Source: Brevundimonas sp. UBA5866
Lineage (GTDB): Bacteria > Pseudomonadota > Alphaproteobacteria > Caulobacterales > Caulobacteraceae
Reading direction: 5' to 3'
Assembly: GCF_002432125.1 (NCBI RefSeq)
Contig: NZ_DJFS01000078.1
Location: forward strand, 11,427 to 75,426
DNA: 64,000 nucleotides
A model generated the notes under the pieces. That model was not told the DNA's origin, made no database searches, and saw nothing but the letters and a program-made list of their open reading frames with translations. Below are positions 16,106 to 24,695 of the stretch, one piece after another. The position numbers were made by a program, and so were the translations under genes. Every line of letters starts with the position of its first letter. Positions within the stretch are counted from its first letter, which is position 1.

Positions 16106-17661
16106 TGCAACAGGCGGAGCGTACCGACTTTGTTACCGGACTGGCGGCTGGCAAGACCCAGCTGCTGGTCCGCCGCCTGATCAACGATCTGGAGACGCCT
16201 GTCTCGGCCTATCTCAAGGTCGCGCACGGGCGTCCCTACGCCAGCCTTCTCGAATCCGTAGAGGGCGGCGCGGTTAATGGTCGTTATTCGATCGTCACCC
16301 TCTCGCCGGACACGGTCTGGCGCTGCCTTGATGGCAAGGCGGAAATCGCCCGTGGCGATGCCATCCTCTCCGACACCTTCACGCCCGAAGAACTGCCCGC
16401 GCTGCAATCGCTGCGCGCGCTGATCGCGGCCAGCAAGTTCGACCTGCCCTCTGATCTGCCGCCGATGGCCGCAGGCCTGTTCGGTGTGTTCGGCTATGAC
16501 ATGGTGCGTCTGCTGGAGCCACTGGGTCCGGCAAATCCCGATCCGCTGAACCTGCCCGATGCCGTACTGGCACGCCCTAGCCTGATCGCCATTTTCGACT
16601 CGGTGAAGCACGAGATCGTGCTGGTGGCCGCCGCCTATGCCGACACCGCTACCGATCCCGAAGCGGCCTATGCCGCCGCCGTGGCCCGACTTGAAGAGTT
16701 CGAGGACCGCCTTCGCAGTCCGATGCCGATCCAGCGCGAGCCGCAGCCCGTCCCCGCCCCCGACTTCAAGTCGCCGGTCAGTGGCGAGGGCTATGCCGCC
16801 ATGGTCGCCAAGGCCAAGGACTACATAACCGCTGGCGACATCTTCCAGGTGGTTCTGGCGCACCGTTTCTCGGCGCCGTGGTCACAGGACCCGTTCGCCT
16901 TCTATCGGGCGCTGCGTCGCGGCAACCCGTCGCCATACCTCTTCTATCTGGATTATGCGGGCTTCCAGCTGGCTGGCTCCAGCCCGGAAATCCTCGTACG
17001 ACTGAAAGATGGCCGCGTGACCATCCGTCCGCTGGCCGGAACGCGCCCGCGCGGTGCCACGCCGGAACTGGACAAGCAGCTTGAGGCCGAACTGCTGGCC
17101 GATCCGAAGGAACTGGCAGAGCATCTGATGCTGCTGGATCTGGGCCGCAACGATGTGGGCCGCGTGTCCGCGCCGGGTACGGTCGAGGTGACGGAAAGCT
17201 TCGTCGTCGAACGCTATTCGCAGGTTATGCACATCGTCTCCAACGTGAACGGTCAGGCCGACCCGAAGCTGGACGCGGTGGACACCCTGCTGGCCGCCCT
17301 GCCCGCAGGCACGCTTTCGGGCGCGCCCAAGGTTCGTGCGATGGAGATCATCGACGAGCTGGAAACCGAAAAGCGCGGCGTCGGTTACGGCGGCGGCGTG
17401 GGCTATATCTCGGCCAATGGCGAGGCGGACATCTGTATCGTCCTGCGCACCGCCATGTTCACCGACAACAAGATCTTCGTGCAGGCCGGTGCCGGCGTTG
17501 TCGCCGACAGCGATCCGGCAGCCGAATACGCCGAGACGCTGGCGAAAGCCCGCGCCCCGATGAAGGCCGCCGAAGAGGCATGGCGATTCAGCGCAACAAC
17601 CCACGCGCAACCCTTGGCAACGGCCAAGGGCGCGGCGGGATCAAGCGACGTCGCCGCTTAA
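16105..17661 (+). CDS. trpE: Anthranilate synthase component I
   Basis: The 518-aa chorismate-using enzyme forms anthranilate with TrpG, the first committed step of tryptophan synthesis. It has the N-terminal tryptophan-feedback motif LLESVEGG near residues 48-55 and the chorismate-binding core, including AGTRPRG near 310 and LVMLLDLGRNDVGRV-type helices. LSGAPKVRAMEIIDELE lies near 405-421 and the GYGGGVGYISANG glycine-rich loop near 428. It starts within the ppiD stop codon (TAATG), so no separate promoter is likely. TrpG is encoded 312 bases downstream and not adjacent. Confidence 0.96.
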   Translation: MQQAERTDFVTGLAAGKTQLLVRRLINDLETPVSAYLKVAHGRPYASLLESVEGGAVNGRYSIVTLSPDTVWRCLDGKAEIARGDAILSDTFTPEELPALQSLRALIAASKFDLPSDLPPMAAGLFGVFGYDMVRLLEPLGPANPDPLNLPDAVLARPSLIAIFDSVKHEIVLVAAAYADTATDPEAAYAAAVARLEEFEDRLRSPMPIQREPQPVPAPDFKSPVSGEGYAAMVAKAKDYITAGDIFQVVLAHRFSAPWSQDPFAFYRALRRGNPSPYLFYLDYAGFQLAGSSPEILVRLKDGRVTIRPLAGTRPRGATPELDKQLEAELLADPKELAEHLMLLDLGRNDVGRVSAPGTVEVTESFVVERYSQVMHIVSNVNGQADPKLDAVDTLLAALPAGTLSGAPKVRAMEIIDELETEKRGVGYGGGVGYISANGEADICIVLRTAMFTDNKIFVQAGAGVVADSDPAAEYAETLAKARAPMKAAEEAWRFSATTHAQPLATAKGAAGSSDVAA

Positions 17662-17876
17662 GGCGTTCTGGTGATGTCGGTTTGGTCCCTGCGATCCGGA
17701 CCGGCATTCACCGTTCCGATCAGCAATAATCCCATAGCGGCTGCAAAGGCTGCAGCGACCAGCATGGGCGGTTTGGAGGGCGCTTCCATGCTCGATTCTT
17801 CGAGCAAACGACGCGCGTCGTGGATGGCTTCAATGATTTTCACAGCGGACTTCTTCCGATGGCGATGCTCGATCAT
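17658..17876 (-). CDS. Small single-pass membrane protein, hypothetical
   Basis: A 72-aa frame converges on trpE and overlaps its last four bases. It encodes a charged, helical N-terminal half, one transmembrane helix (about residues 38-56) and a short polar tail. A GTG at 17843 with GGAAGAAG upstream is an alternative start that would remove the Arg/His-rich first eleven residues. I do not recognise the family. It fills most of the gap between trpE and trpG. No other gene is visible there. Confidence 0.5.
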   Translation of the reverse strand: MIEHRHRKKSAVKIIEAIHDARRLLEESSMEAPSKPPMLVAAAFAAAMGLLLIGTVNAGPDRRDQTDITRTP

Positions 17877-17973
17877 CGCGCGGATTGTTTAACGACCGCT
17901 TGCTTCCACCCATTCCACGGCTAAAGCTGTGCATAACAGCGACCGCCGACCTCCCGTATTGAAAAGCCTTCCC

Positions 17974-18564
17974 ATGATCCTCGTCGTCGATAACTACGAC
18001 AGCTTCACCTACAACCTCGTCCACTATCTGGCGCAGCTGGGCGCCCGGACGCACGTCATCCGCAACGATGACCTGACGGTAGAGGAAGCGCTGGCGCTGA
18101 AACCCGAAGCCATCCTGCTGTCCCCCGGTCCGTGCGATCCGGACCAAGCGGGCATCTGCCTGCCCATCCTTGCCCAAGCCCCTGAAGACATGCCGATCTT
18201 CGGCGTCTGCCTCGGCCACCAGTCGATCGGTCAGGCGTTCGGCGGTCAGGTTGTGCGTGCCAAAGCCCTGATGCACGGCAAGACCTCGCAGATCCATCAC
18301 GAGGGCGGCGGCGTGTTCAAGGGCCTGCCCCAGCCGTTCACGGCCACGCGCTACCACTCGCTGGCGGTCAAGCGCGAGACCCTGCCCGACTGCCTCGAAG
18401 TCACCGCATGGACCGAGGACGGCGAGATCATGGGCCTGTCGCACAAGACGCGCCCGATCCACGGCGTTCAGTTCCACCCCGAGTCCATCGCCACGGAAAA
18501 CGGTCACGACCTGATCGGCAACTTCCTCGATTTCGCCAACATCAAACGCACGGCGATGGTCTGA
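17974..18564 (+). CDS. trpG: Anthranilate synthase component II (glutamine amidotransferase)
   Basis: The 196-aa class I amidotransferase supplies ammonia to TrpE. The catalytic triad motifs are present: LSPGPCDPDQAG near 49-60 (oxyanion loop), GVCLGHQ near 79-85 (nucleophile Cys) and HGVQFHPES near 168-176 (His and Glu). The frame opens at 17929, but the ATG at 17974 begins directly with MILVVDNYDSFTYN as the family does. It leads the trpGDC operon, four bases upstream of trpD. As in other bacteria with a single amidotransferase it may also serve folate synthesis. Confidence 0.95.
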   Translation: MILVVDNYDSFTYNLVHYLAQLGARTHVIRNDDLTVEEALALKPEAILLSPGPCDPDQAGICLPILAQAPEDMPIFGVCLGHQSIGQAFGGQVVRAKALMHGKTSQIHHEGGGVFKGLPQPFTATRYHSLAVKRETLPDCLEVTAWTEDGEIMGLSHKTRPIHGVQFHPESIATENGHDLIGNFLDFANIKRTAMV

Positions 18565-18568
18565 GACC

Positions 18569-19600
18569 ATGGACAGTTTCAAACCGCTTCTGGCCAAGCT
18601 GGTCGCCGGACAGGTGCTGTCCAGCGATGAGGCCCAAGACTTCTTCGCCGCCTGCCTGCGGGGCGAACCCACCCCCGCACAGGTCGCCGCCGCCGTCACC
18701 GCCCTTCGTCTGCGTGGTGAAACGGTAGAGGAAATCACCGCCTTTGCCCGCGCCATGCGCGCGGCAGCCCTGAAACTCGACCACCCGTTCGAAGACGTGG
18801 TGGATACCTGCGGCACGGGCGGCGACGGGGCGCATACCTATAACATCTCCACCGCCGCCAGCTTCGTGCTGGCCGGTGCGGGCCTCAAGGTCGCCAAGCA
18901 CGGCAACCGCGCCATGAGCTCAAAGTCCGGCTCTTCGGACGTGCTGGCCGCTCTGGGCGTGAACCTCGATGCCACGCCCGCCCAGCAGGCCGTGTCGCTG
19001 AACGATGCCGGCATCGCCTTCCTGTTCGCCCCCACCTATCACGGGGCCATGCGCCATGTGGGTCCGGTACGAGCCGAGCTGGGCTTCCGCACCGTGTTCA
19101 ACCTCTTGGGTCCGCTGTGCAATCCGGCGGGGGCCAACCGTCAGGTCATGGGCGTCTATGACCCGAACCTGCTGGAACCTCTAGTCGAGGTGCTGGGCCG
19201 TCTGGGTGCCAAGCGCGCCTGGACCGTCAACGGCAGCGGCCTTGATGAACTGACCACCACAGGCCCGACCGAGATCGCCGAGTGGAAAGACGGTACCATC
19301 AACCGCTTCACCATCACGCCGGAAGAAGTGGGCCTGCCCCGCGCCACTCTGGCCGATATTCAAGGCGGCGATGCCGAGGTGAACGCCGCGGCCCTACGCG
19401 CCCTGCTGAACGGTCAAACCGGCCCTTACCGCGATATCGTCCTGCTGAACGCCGCCGCCGCTCTGGTGGTGTCGGATGTGGCCGATGATCTGAAATCCGG
19501 CATCGCACAGGCCGCCGCCGTCATCGACGATGGCCGCGCCCTGGCCGCACTTGACGCCCTCGTCCGCGCCTCCCACACGCCCGTAGAGTCCGAAGCATGA
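18569..19600 (+). CDS. trpD: Anthranilate phosphoribosyltransferase
   Basis: The 343-aa enzyme transfers the phosphoribosyl group of PRPP to anthranilate. The PRPP-binding CGTGGDG motif is near residues 79-85, KHGNRAMSSKSGSSD near 109-123, and the anthranilate-site Arg is in GPVRAELGFRTVFNLLGPL near 165-183. It lies between trpG and trpC, with an ATGA overlap to trpC, so the three are one translationally coupled operon. Confidence 0.96.
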   Translation: MDSFKPLLAKLVAGQVLSSDEAQDFFAACLRGEPTPAQVAAAVTALRLRGETVEEITAFARAMRAAALKLDHPFEDVVDTCGTGGDGAHTYNISTAASFVLAGAGLKVAKHGNRAMSSKSGSSDVLAALGVNLDATPAQQAVSLNDAGIAFLFAPTYHGAMRHVGPVRAELGFRTVFNLLGPLCNPAGANRQVMGVYDPNLLEPLVEVLGRLGAKRAWTVNGSGLDELTTTGPTEIAEWKDGTINRFTITPEEVGLPRATLADIQGGDAEVNAAALRALLNGQTGPYRDIVLLNAAAALVVSDVADDLKSGIAQAAAVIDDGRALAALDALVRASHTPVESEA

Positions 19601-20403
19601 GCGACATCCTGAACCGCATCGCCGATTACAAGCGCGAGGAAGTCGCCGCCCGCAAGGCCTCCATCAGCCTCGATGCACTAGAAGCCAAGGCCAAGGCCGC
19701 ATCCGCCCCGCGCGGTTTCCGCGACGCGCTGGCCGCCACGGCTGCGAAAACGGGCCGCCCCGCCCTGATCGCCGAGATCAAAAAGGCCAGCCCGTCCAAA
19801 GGCCTGATCCGCCCGGACGATTTCGATCCGCCCGAATTGGCCAAGGCCTATGAGCGCGGCGGAGCGACCTGCCTGTCCGTGCTGACCGATGGCCCCAGCT
19901 TCAAGGGTGATGACAGCTATCTGGTCGCTGCCCGCGCCGCCGTGGCCCTGCCCTGCCTGCGCAAGGATTTCCTCGTTGATCCGTGGCAGGTGGCCGAGAG
20001 CCGCGCCCTAGGCGCCGACTGTATCCTGATCATCATGGACATGATCGACGACGCCCTTGCCGCTGACCTGCTGGCCGAGGCCGACCGCTTCGGCATGGAC
20101 GCCCTGATCGAAACCCACGACGCGGATGAAATGGCCCGCGCCAGCGAGCTGGTGGGCGACCGCGACAATGCGCTGGTGGGCGTCAACAACCGCTCGCTGC
20201 GTACCTTCGAGGTCGATCTGGCCAACACCGAGACGTTGGCCCTGCTGGCCCCGCCCCGCGCGCTTCTGGTGGCCGAAAGCGGCATCTTCACCCCGCAAGA
20301 CGTCGCCCGCGTCGCCGCCGCCAACTCCAAAGCCATCCTCGTCGGCGAAAGCCTGATGCGTCAGGCCGATGTAGAAGCGGCGACCAGGGTGTTGATTGGC
20401 TAA
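19597..20403 (+). CDS. trpC: Indole-3-glycerol phosphate synthase
   Basis: The 268-aa TIM-barrel enzyme closes the indole ring of tryptophan. It carries the catalytic Lys in IAEIKKASPSKG near 61-72 and in LRKDFLVDPWQV near 123-134, VGVNNRSLRTFEVD near 193-206 and the phosphate-binding VAESGIFT near 226-233. It is the last gene of trpGDC. In other Caulobacterales trpC is, as far as I recall, followed by moaC, moeA and lexA; here the next gene is on the other strand and overlaps the trpC stop by four bases, so synteny breaks exactly at this point. Confidence 0.95.
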   Translation: MSDILNRIADYKREEVAARKASISLDALEAKAKAASAPRGFRDALAATAAKTGRPALIAEIKKASPSKGLIRPDDFDPPELAKAYERGGATCLSVLTDGPSFKGDDSYLVAARAAVALPCLRKDFLVDPWQVAESRALGADCILIIMDMIDDALAADLLAEADRFGMDALIETHDADEMARASELVGDRDNALVGVNNRSLRTFEVDLANTETLALLAPPRALLVAESGIFTPQDVARVAAANSKAILVGESLMRQADVEAATRVLIG

Positions 20404-21101
20404 GTCACCAAAGCCCCTTCAGTAATGAAGGGGCGACATAGCTCCTCAACCTGAGCAATTGTTTGGTCTATGCTCTGTTGAATGGGGTCCGGTAGCGGCT
20501 CTCCGTCGTCGCCAACTGCTGCGACACTAAATGCAATTCGCCGCATTTCGCGGACAAACTCAGTCTCAGTTTGCGCGTGTCGAGCATCAAGGATCGCCTT
20601 ACCCGCGAACCATATGCGGTTGTAAATCCGTACGATTTCATCAAATAGCTCGACCGCATTAGGGCCAAAAAGTGCGGCACACTTGAACTTTGAGGTCTCG
20701 AGTTCGTCGAACTTATGACGATGTTCCCTCATGCGTCGCATGACCCCATAGCCCGCATTTTGGACTACCTCATCTGGAACGCCATCCTCGGCAATCATTT
20801 CGCTAGCCCAAACCATTGGAGAGCGAATAAGTTGGAGAGTGAACGATATTTGATAAAAATCGTGAAGTACTTTTTCGGCTAGTTCAGCCTTCTTTTGGGC
20901 AAGCGTTGCTTTGCGCTCCAAATCAAACTTACGAGCCAGATTTTCGCGCTCAGCAATGTCACGCTTTTCTGCCAATTGCTTATCTAGTTTGATTTTGTCT
21001 TTGTTGATTTTCAGCGCCGTGCGCGCCGAAATCCAAGCGACGATCACACCAACCACACCCGATATGATTGCCGCAAACACAACGGATTTGAGTAAATCCA
21101 T
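20400..21101 (-). CDS. Hypothetical membrane-anchored coiled-coil protein, AT-rich
   Basis: The 233-aa protein has one N-terminal transmembrane helix (about residues 5-25), a long charged coiled coil (about 30-80) and a helical C-terminal domain. GGAGG lies upstream of the ATG. I do not recognise a family. Base composition is visibly AT-richer than the trp and LysR genes around it, codon choice differs too, and it sits at a break in trp-operon synteny, so recent acquisition is likely. The topology (single helix then cytoplasmic coiled coil) resembles many uncharacterised single-anchor proteins and gives no function. The last 12 codons include an inverted repeat (GCCCCTTC-N6-GAAGGGGC) that could attenuate trpC read-through. 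Confidence 0.7.
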   Translation of the reverse strand: MDLLKSVVFAAIISGVVGVIVAWISARTALKINKDKIKLDKQLAEKRDIAERENLARKFDLERKATLAQKKAELAEKVLHDFYQISFTLQLIRSPMVWASEMIAEDGVPDEVVQNAGYGVMRRMREHRHKFDELETSKFKCAALFGPNAVELFDEIVRIYNRIWFAGKAILDARHAQTETEFVREMRRIAFSVAAVGDDGEPLPDPIQQSIDQTIAQVEELCRPFITEGALVT

Positions 21102-21131
21102 CGCCCCCTCCGGATTATTATTCAGTACGGC

Positions 21132-22076
21132 CTAGAGATCATCCACGATCTGCTCGGCCGCCTGCGCTTCTTCTCTCAGCCACTTCACGAACAGACGCGC
21201 AGGTTCGGACACGCTGCTGCGGCGGGTGAGGACATGGTAGGCCATGTCGGTCGTTAGCGCCCCATCCGCGAACGGCGCGACGAGGCGACCCGCCGCCAGA
21301 TCGTCCGCCACGAAGGCATAGGGAGCCAGCGCCACACCCTGGCCGTGGATGGCGGCATCAATGGCCAGCGCGGTCTGGTCCACGCGGGTGCCCTGTGAGG
21401 CATCCACATCCTTGATCTTCTGCGTCTTGAACCACATCGCCCAGTCGGGGCGCGTCTCTTCCAGCTCGCTGGGGCGCAGGTGGATCAGGACGTGGTTCTT
21501 AAGGTCCGAAGGCTTCTTCAGCGCCTTTTCGCCCACCATCAACTGCGGCGCACAGACGGGGATCACATCGGCCCCGATCAGGCGTTCCGAGCGCACCCCC
21601 GCATACGGCCCACGGCCATAGCGCACGGCCACGTCCACGCGCCCGCCCGCCACATCGGCCAGCCGCATATCCGCCGACAGCCACAGCTCGACCTCGGGGT
21701 TCTGGGCCTGAAAGCGCGTGATGCGCGGCGTCAGCCATTTGGAGGCAAACGACGGCGGCACCGACACCGACAGGGCAAAGCGGCGGTCGGGGCGATACAG
21801 CAAATCCCCTGCCCGCTTCAGATAATCAAACCCGTCACGCAACAGCGGATAAAGCTCGGCCCCCAGTTCGGTCAGGGCGATCTGGCGCCCCTCGCGATAG
21901 AACAGCGGCGCGCCCGCGTGTTGTTCCAGAATGCGGATTTGCTGGCTGATGGCACCGGGCGTCACCGACAGTTCCTCGGCGGCGCGGGTGATGTTCAGGC
22001 GACGCGCGGCGGCCTCGAACGCCTTCAGCGAGTTCAGCGGCGGAATACGGCTGTCCAGCGGGCTGTACTTGGCCAT
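21132..22076 (-). CDS. LysR-family transcriptional regulator (GcvA-like)
   Basis: The 314-aa protein has an N-terminal winged helix-turn-helix (LNSLKAFEAAARRLNITRAAEEL then VTPGAISQQIRILE-type recognition helix, about residues 14-60) and a periplasmic-binding-like effector domain (about 95-300). The sequence around the helix-turn-helix is of the GcvA/AmpR type. Its start lies two bases after the end of the cysteine synthase gene on the same strand, so they are one transcript and the regulator may control that gene or sulfur metabolism more broadly. No binding site could be assigned. Confidence 0.85.
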   Translation of the reverse strand: MAKYSPLDSRIPPLNSLKAFEAAARRLNITRAAEELSVTPGAISQQIRILEQHAGAPLFYREGRQIALTELGAELYPLLRDGFDYLKRAGDLLYRPDRRFALSVSVPPSFASKWLTPRITRFQAQNPEVELWLSADMRLADVAGGRVDVAVRYGRGPYAGVRSERLIGADVIPVCAPQLMVGEKALKKPSDLKNHVLIHLRPSELEETRPDWAMWFKTQKIKDVDASQGTRVDQTALAIDAAIHGQGVALAPYAFVADDLAAGRLVAPFADGALTTDMAYHVLTRRSSVSEPARLFVKWLREEAQAAEQIVDDL

Positions 22077-22077
22077 C

Positions 22078-23082
22078 TCAGTTCATCCAATCCGCGGTCG
22101 GCAACCCGCGCGAACGCAGGAAGGCCGGGTCATAAAGCTTGCTGGCATAGCGTTGGCCGGGGTCGCACAGCACGGTCACGATGGTGTGGCCGGGGCCCAT
22201 TTCCTTGGCCATGCGGATCGCGCCCGCGATGTTCACACCGCTGGACGCGCCAAGGCACAGGCCCTCGTCCCGAACCAGATCGAACAGGATGGGCAGGAAC
22301 TCGGCGTCCTCGATGCGATAGGCATAGTCCACCGCATCCAACCCCGTCAGGTTGCCGGTAATCCGGTTCACGCCGATGCCCTCGGTGATGGAGCTGCCCT
22401 CGCCCTTCAGCACGCCTTCCTTAAAGAAGGAATACAGCGCCGCGCCCGGCACGTCCGACAGGCCGACTTTCAGGTTCGGGTTCTTCTCTTTCAGGTACAG
22501 GGTCGTGCCGACCAGCGTACCGCCCGAACCGACCGCGCAGATAAAGCCGTCCACCTTGCCGCCCGTCTGTTCCCAGATTTCGGGGCCGGTGCCTTCATAG
22601 TGCGCCAGACGGTTCGACAGGTTGTCGAACTGGTCCGCATAGAATGCGCCGTGCGGTTCGGTTTCGTTCAGTTCTTCTGCCAGTCGGCGCGAGAAATGGA
22701 CGAAGTGGTTCGGGCTGCTGAACGGGGCTGGATCGACCTCGATCAGCTTGGCGCCGTGCAGACGCACCGCCCGCTTCTTTTCCTCGGTTTGGGTGCGCGG
22801 CATCACGATCACGACCGGATGGCCCAGCGCCGCCCCGACCATGGCCAAGCCAATGCCGGTATTGCCCGCCGTGCCTTCCACGATCGTCCCGCCGGGCTTC
22901 AGCGCCCCGCTGGCCCGCGCTTTCAGGATGATGCTGAGGGCAGCCCGATCCTTGATCGACTGCCCCGCATTCAGAAACTCGGCCTTGCCATAGATGTCAC
23001 ACCCCGTCGCCTCCGACGCAGCCTTAAGCCGCACCAACGGGGTATTGCCAATCAGGCCCAGGACATCAGACGCGACACGCAT
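22078..23082 (-). CDS. cysK: Cysteine synthase A (O-acetylserine sulfhydrylase)
   Basis: The 334-aa PLP enzyme forms cysteine from O-acetylserine and sulfide. The internal aldimine Lys is in SIKDRAA near residues 42-48, the substrate loop is EGTAGNTGIGLA near 68-79, and the phosphate-binding GSGGTLVG is near 184-191. A C-terminal SSG segment, LGASSGVNIAGA, is present. Cystathionine beta-synthase-type enzymes share the fold, but the length and absence of CBS domains favour CysK. It is upstream of and nearly contiguous with the LysR gene. A 9-bp hairpin lies 18 bases before the start codon. Confidence 0.88.
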   Translation of the reverse strand: MRVASDVLGLIGNTPLVRLKAASEATGCDIYGKAEFLNAGQSIKDRAALSIILKARASGALKPGGTIVEGTAGNTGIGLAMVGAALGHPVVIVMPRTQTEEKKRAVRLHGAKLIEVDPAPFSSPNHFVHFSRRLAEELNETEPHGAFYADQFDNLSNRLAHYEGTGPEIWEQTGGKVDGFICAVGSGGTLVGTTLYLKEKNPNLKVGLSDVPGAALYSFFKEGVLKGEGSSITEGIGVNRITGNLTGLDAVDYAYRIEDAEFLPILFDLVRDEGLCLGASSGVNIAGAIRMAKEMGPGHTIVTVLCDPGQRYASKLYDPAFLRSRGLPTADWMN

Positions 23083-23099
23083 TTAGAATTCCGCACTGC

Positions 23100-23120
23100 A
23101 AAAGGAGCTTTGCTCCTTTT
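23100..23120. repeat. 9-bp perfect hairpin between divergent genes
   Basis: AAAAGGAGC and GCTCCTTTT flank a TTT loop and would resemble a terminator in either direction. It sits in the leader of cysK and upstream of the AT-rich AlbA_2 gene, where no transcript is expected to end. It may be an attenuator of cysK or a relic at an insertion boundary. The remaining bases of 23083-23230 show no other element. Confidence 0.5.
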
Positions 23121-23230
23121 AGGCAGGTTTTAGGATTTCTAACAAGCGATGAGCATATAAATGCCGCGCCTCCCTATTGATTACACCGTTATCTAAGGTA
23201 AGTTTATTTCGAAGAAAGCGGGGGACCAAG

Positions 23231-24616
23231 TTGGCCGAAACGAAACAAATTTCTGAAGAAGAAGTTCAAACACTCCTAAAAGAGAGGGAGCGTCACTTTT
23301 TTGATTTTAAAGCCAAAGCGCTTACTCCTGCAAAAATGAGCCGCGCAATATCTGCATTCGCTAACGCTAGCGGTGGCGAACTCATTATTGGCATGGAAGA
23401 AGTTGCAGGACCAAACGGCACGGAATGGCACTGGGACGGATTCGAAAACGAAGAAGCTGCAAATGATTTTTTGCAGGTAATCCATCAGCTTGACGATCTA
23501 CAGAATACAATTTTTGCTCAATTTTTAGAAGCAAAAGACAAAAATGGTTTGTTGCTACATCTTACGATTTCAAAATCTGCCGACATAAAATATTCAACTG
23601 ATGGAAAGTGTTACATAAGAAAAGGTGCCCAAAGCCTTTTATTAAATGATGCTGCTCTGGAAAGACTTAAGTTTGAAAAGGGAATACAGTCTTACGAAGA
23701 CCAGATAGTTAATGAAAAATTGGATGAGATTACCAATTCAGCAACCATTATTGACTTTATGCTCCAAATAATTCCATCCGGAGAACCAAAAGATTGGCTT
23801 GATAAGCAGAAACTTATAATTGACGAGAAACCAAACGTAGCCGGAATACTGCTATTTTCTGACAACCCTCAATCAATTTTACCAAAAAGATCTGCAGTTA
23901 AAATACTTAGATATAAAACCAAAGAGGGTGCTGAAAGAGATTTTTTGGATGCAGACCCAGAAACAATTGAAGGTCCAATATATTCTTTAATATACGATAC
24001 AGTTGATAGAACAAAAAATATTATCGAAGGTATAGAAAAGCTCGGTCCAGAAGGGATGGAAAAAGTCATATACCCCCAAGAAGCATTACACGAACTTGTC
24101 ACTAATGCCATCTTGCACAGAGATTATAGCATACCTCAAGATGTTCAAATTCGTATATTTGACAACAGAGTAGAAATTGAAAGCCCTGGGAAACTTCCAG
24201 GACACGTAACAACTCAGAATATTGCCAAAACTCAGTTTGCAAGAAATCCAAAAATTGTTCGGTTAGTAAATAAATTCAAGAATCCTCCCAACAAAGACGT
24301 TGGTGAAGGTGTAAACACAGCATTTGAAGCGATGGAAAAGTTAAGACTTAAGAAGCCAGAGTTTTTAGAATCTGAATCCGGTCTTCTTGTGACTTTGAAA
24401 CACGAAAGCCTAGACTCTCCTGCCTCAATGGTTCTTGAATACTTATATAAGAACGACGAAATCACAAATCAACAGGCTCGCGAGCTAACTGGTATCAGAT
24501 CTGAAAACACAATGAAGAATGTCTTTTACAAGCTGAGGGACGCTGGAAAAATTGAACCGGTTCCTAAGATTGCTGGTAAAAAATATTCTTGGAGAAAAAC
24601 GAACAGTGCATCCTAA
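23231..24616 (+). CDS. AlbA_2-domain ATP-binding protein (Schlafen/COG2865-like), AT-rich
   Basis: The protein is about 461 aa. An N-terminal AlbA_2 nucleic-acid-binding domain (about residues 12-130) has HFFDFKAK in place of the usual EFK motif and SAFANASGGELIIGMEE. A GHKL-type ATPase domain follows, with HELVTNAILHRDYS near 285-298 and GEGVNTAFEAM near 358-368. A C-terminal winged helix (about 398-455) completes it. Proteins of this architecture are proposed transcription regulators and some sit in phage-defence islands; no role is proven. The start is uncertain: TTG at 23231 fits the domain boundary, and the frame is open to 23177. Base composition is strongly AT-rich compared with flanking genes, a sign of recent transfer. 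It stands alone between cysK and lpdA. Confidence 0.8.
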   Translation: MAETKQISEEEVQTLLKERERHFFDFKAKALTPAKMSRAISAFANASGGELIIGMEEVAGPNGTEWHWDGFENEEAANDFLQVIHQLDDLQNTIFAQFLEAKDKNGLLLHLTISKSADIKYSTDGKCYIRKGAQSLLLNDAALERLKFEKGIQSYEDQIVNEKLDEITNSATIIDFMLQIIPSGEPKDWLDKQKLIIDEKPNVAGILLFSDNPQSILPKRSAVKILRYKTKEGAERDFLDADPETIEGPIYSLIYDTVDRTKNIIEGIEKLGPEGMEKVIYPQEALHELVTNAILHRDYSIPQDVQIRIFDNRVEIESPGKLPGHVTTQNIAKTQFARNPKIVRLVNKFKNPPNKDVGEGVNTAFEAMEKLRLKKPEFLESESGLLVTLKHESLDSPASMVLEYLYKNDEITNQQARELTGIRSENTMKNVFYKLRDAGKIEPVPKIAGKKYSWRKTNSAS

Positions 24617-24637
24617 TTATAGGGATTTCGACATAAG

Positions 24638-24672
24638 AAAAGCCCCCGAGCTTCTCGGGCTCAGGGGCTTTT
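24638..24672. terminator. Bidirectional terminator between AlbA_2 gene and lpdA
   Basis: AAAAGCCCC and GGGGCTTTT form the outer stem, with an inner CGAG/CTCG hairpin. Runs of A and T on either side suit termination of both the rightward AlbA_2 gene and the leftward pyruvate dehydrogenase operon. Confidence 0.8.
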
Positions 24673-24695
24673 GTCGTTTAGTGCTCTCGCTGTGA

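Noticed and set aside
16050..16140. Tryptophan attenuator in front of trpE
   Set aside because: trpE starts inside the ppiD stop codon, leaving no space for a leader peptide or attenuator.
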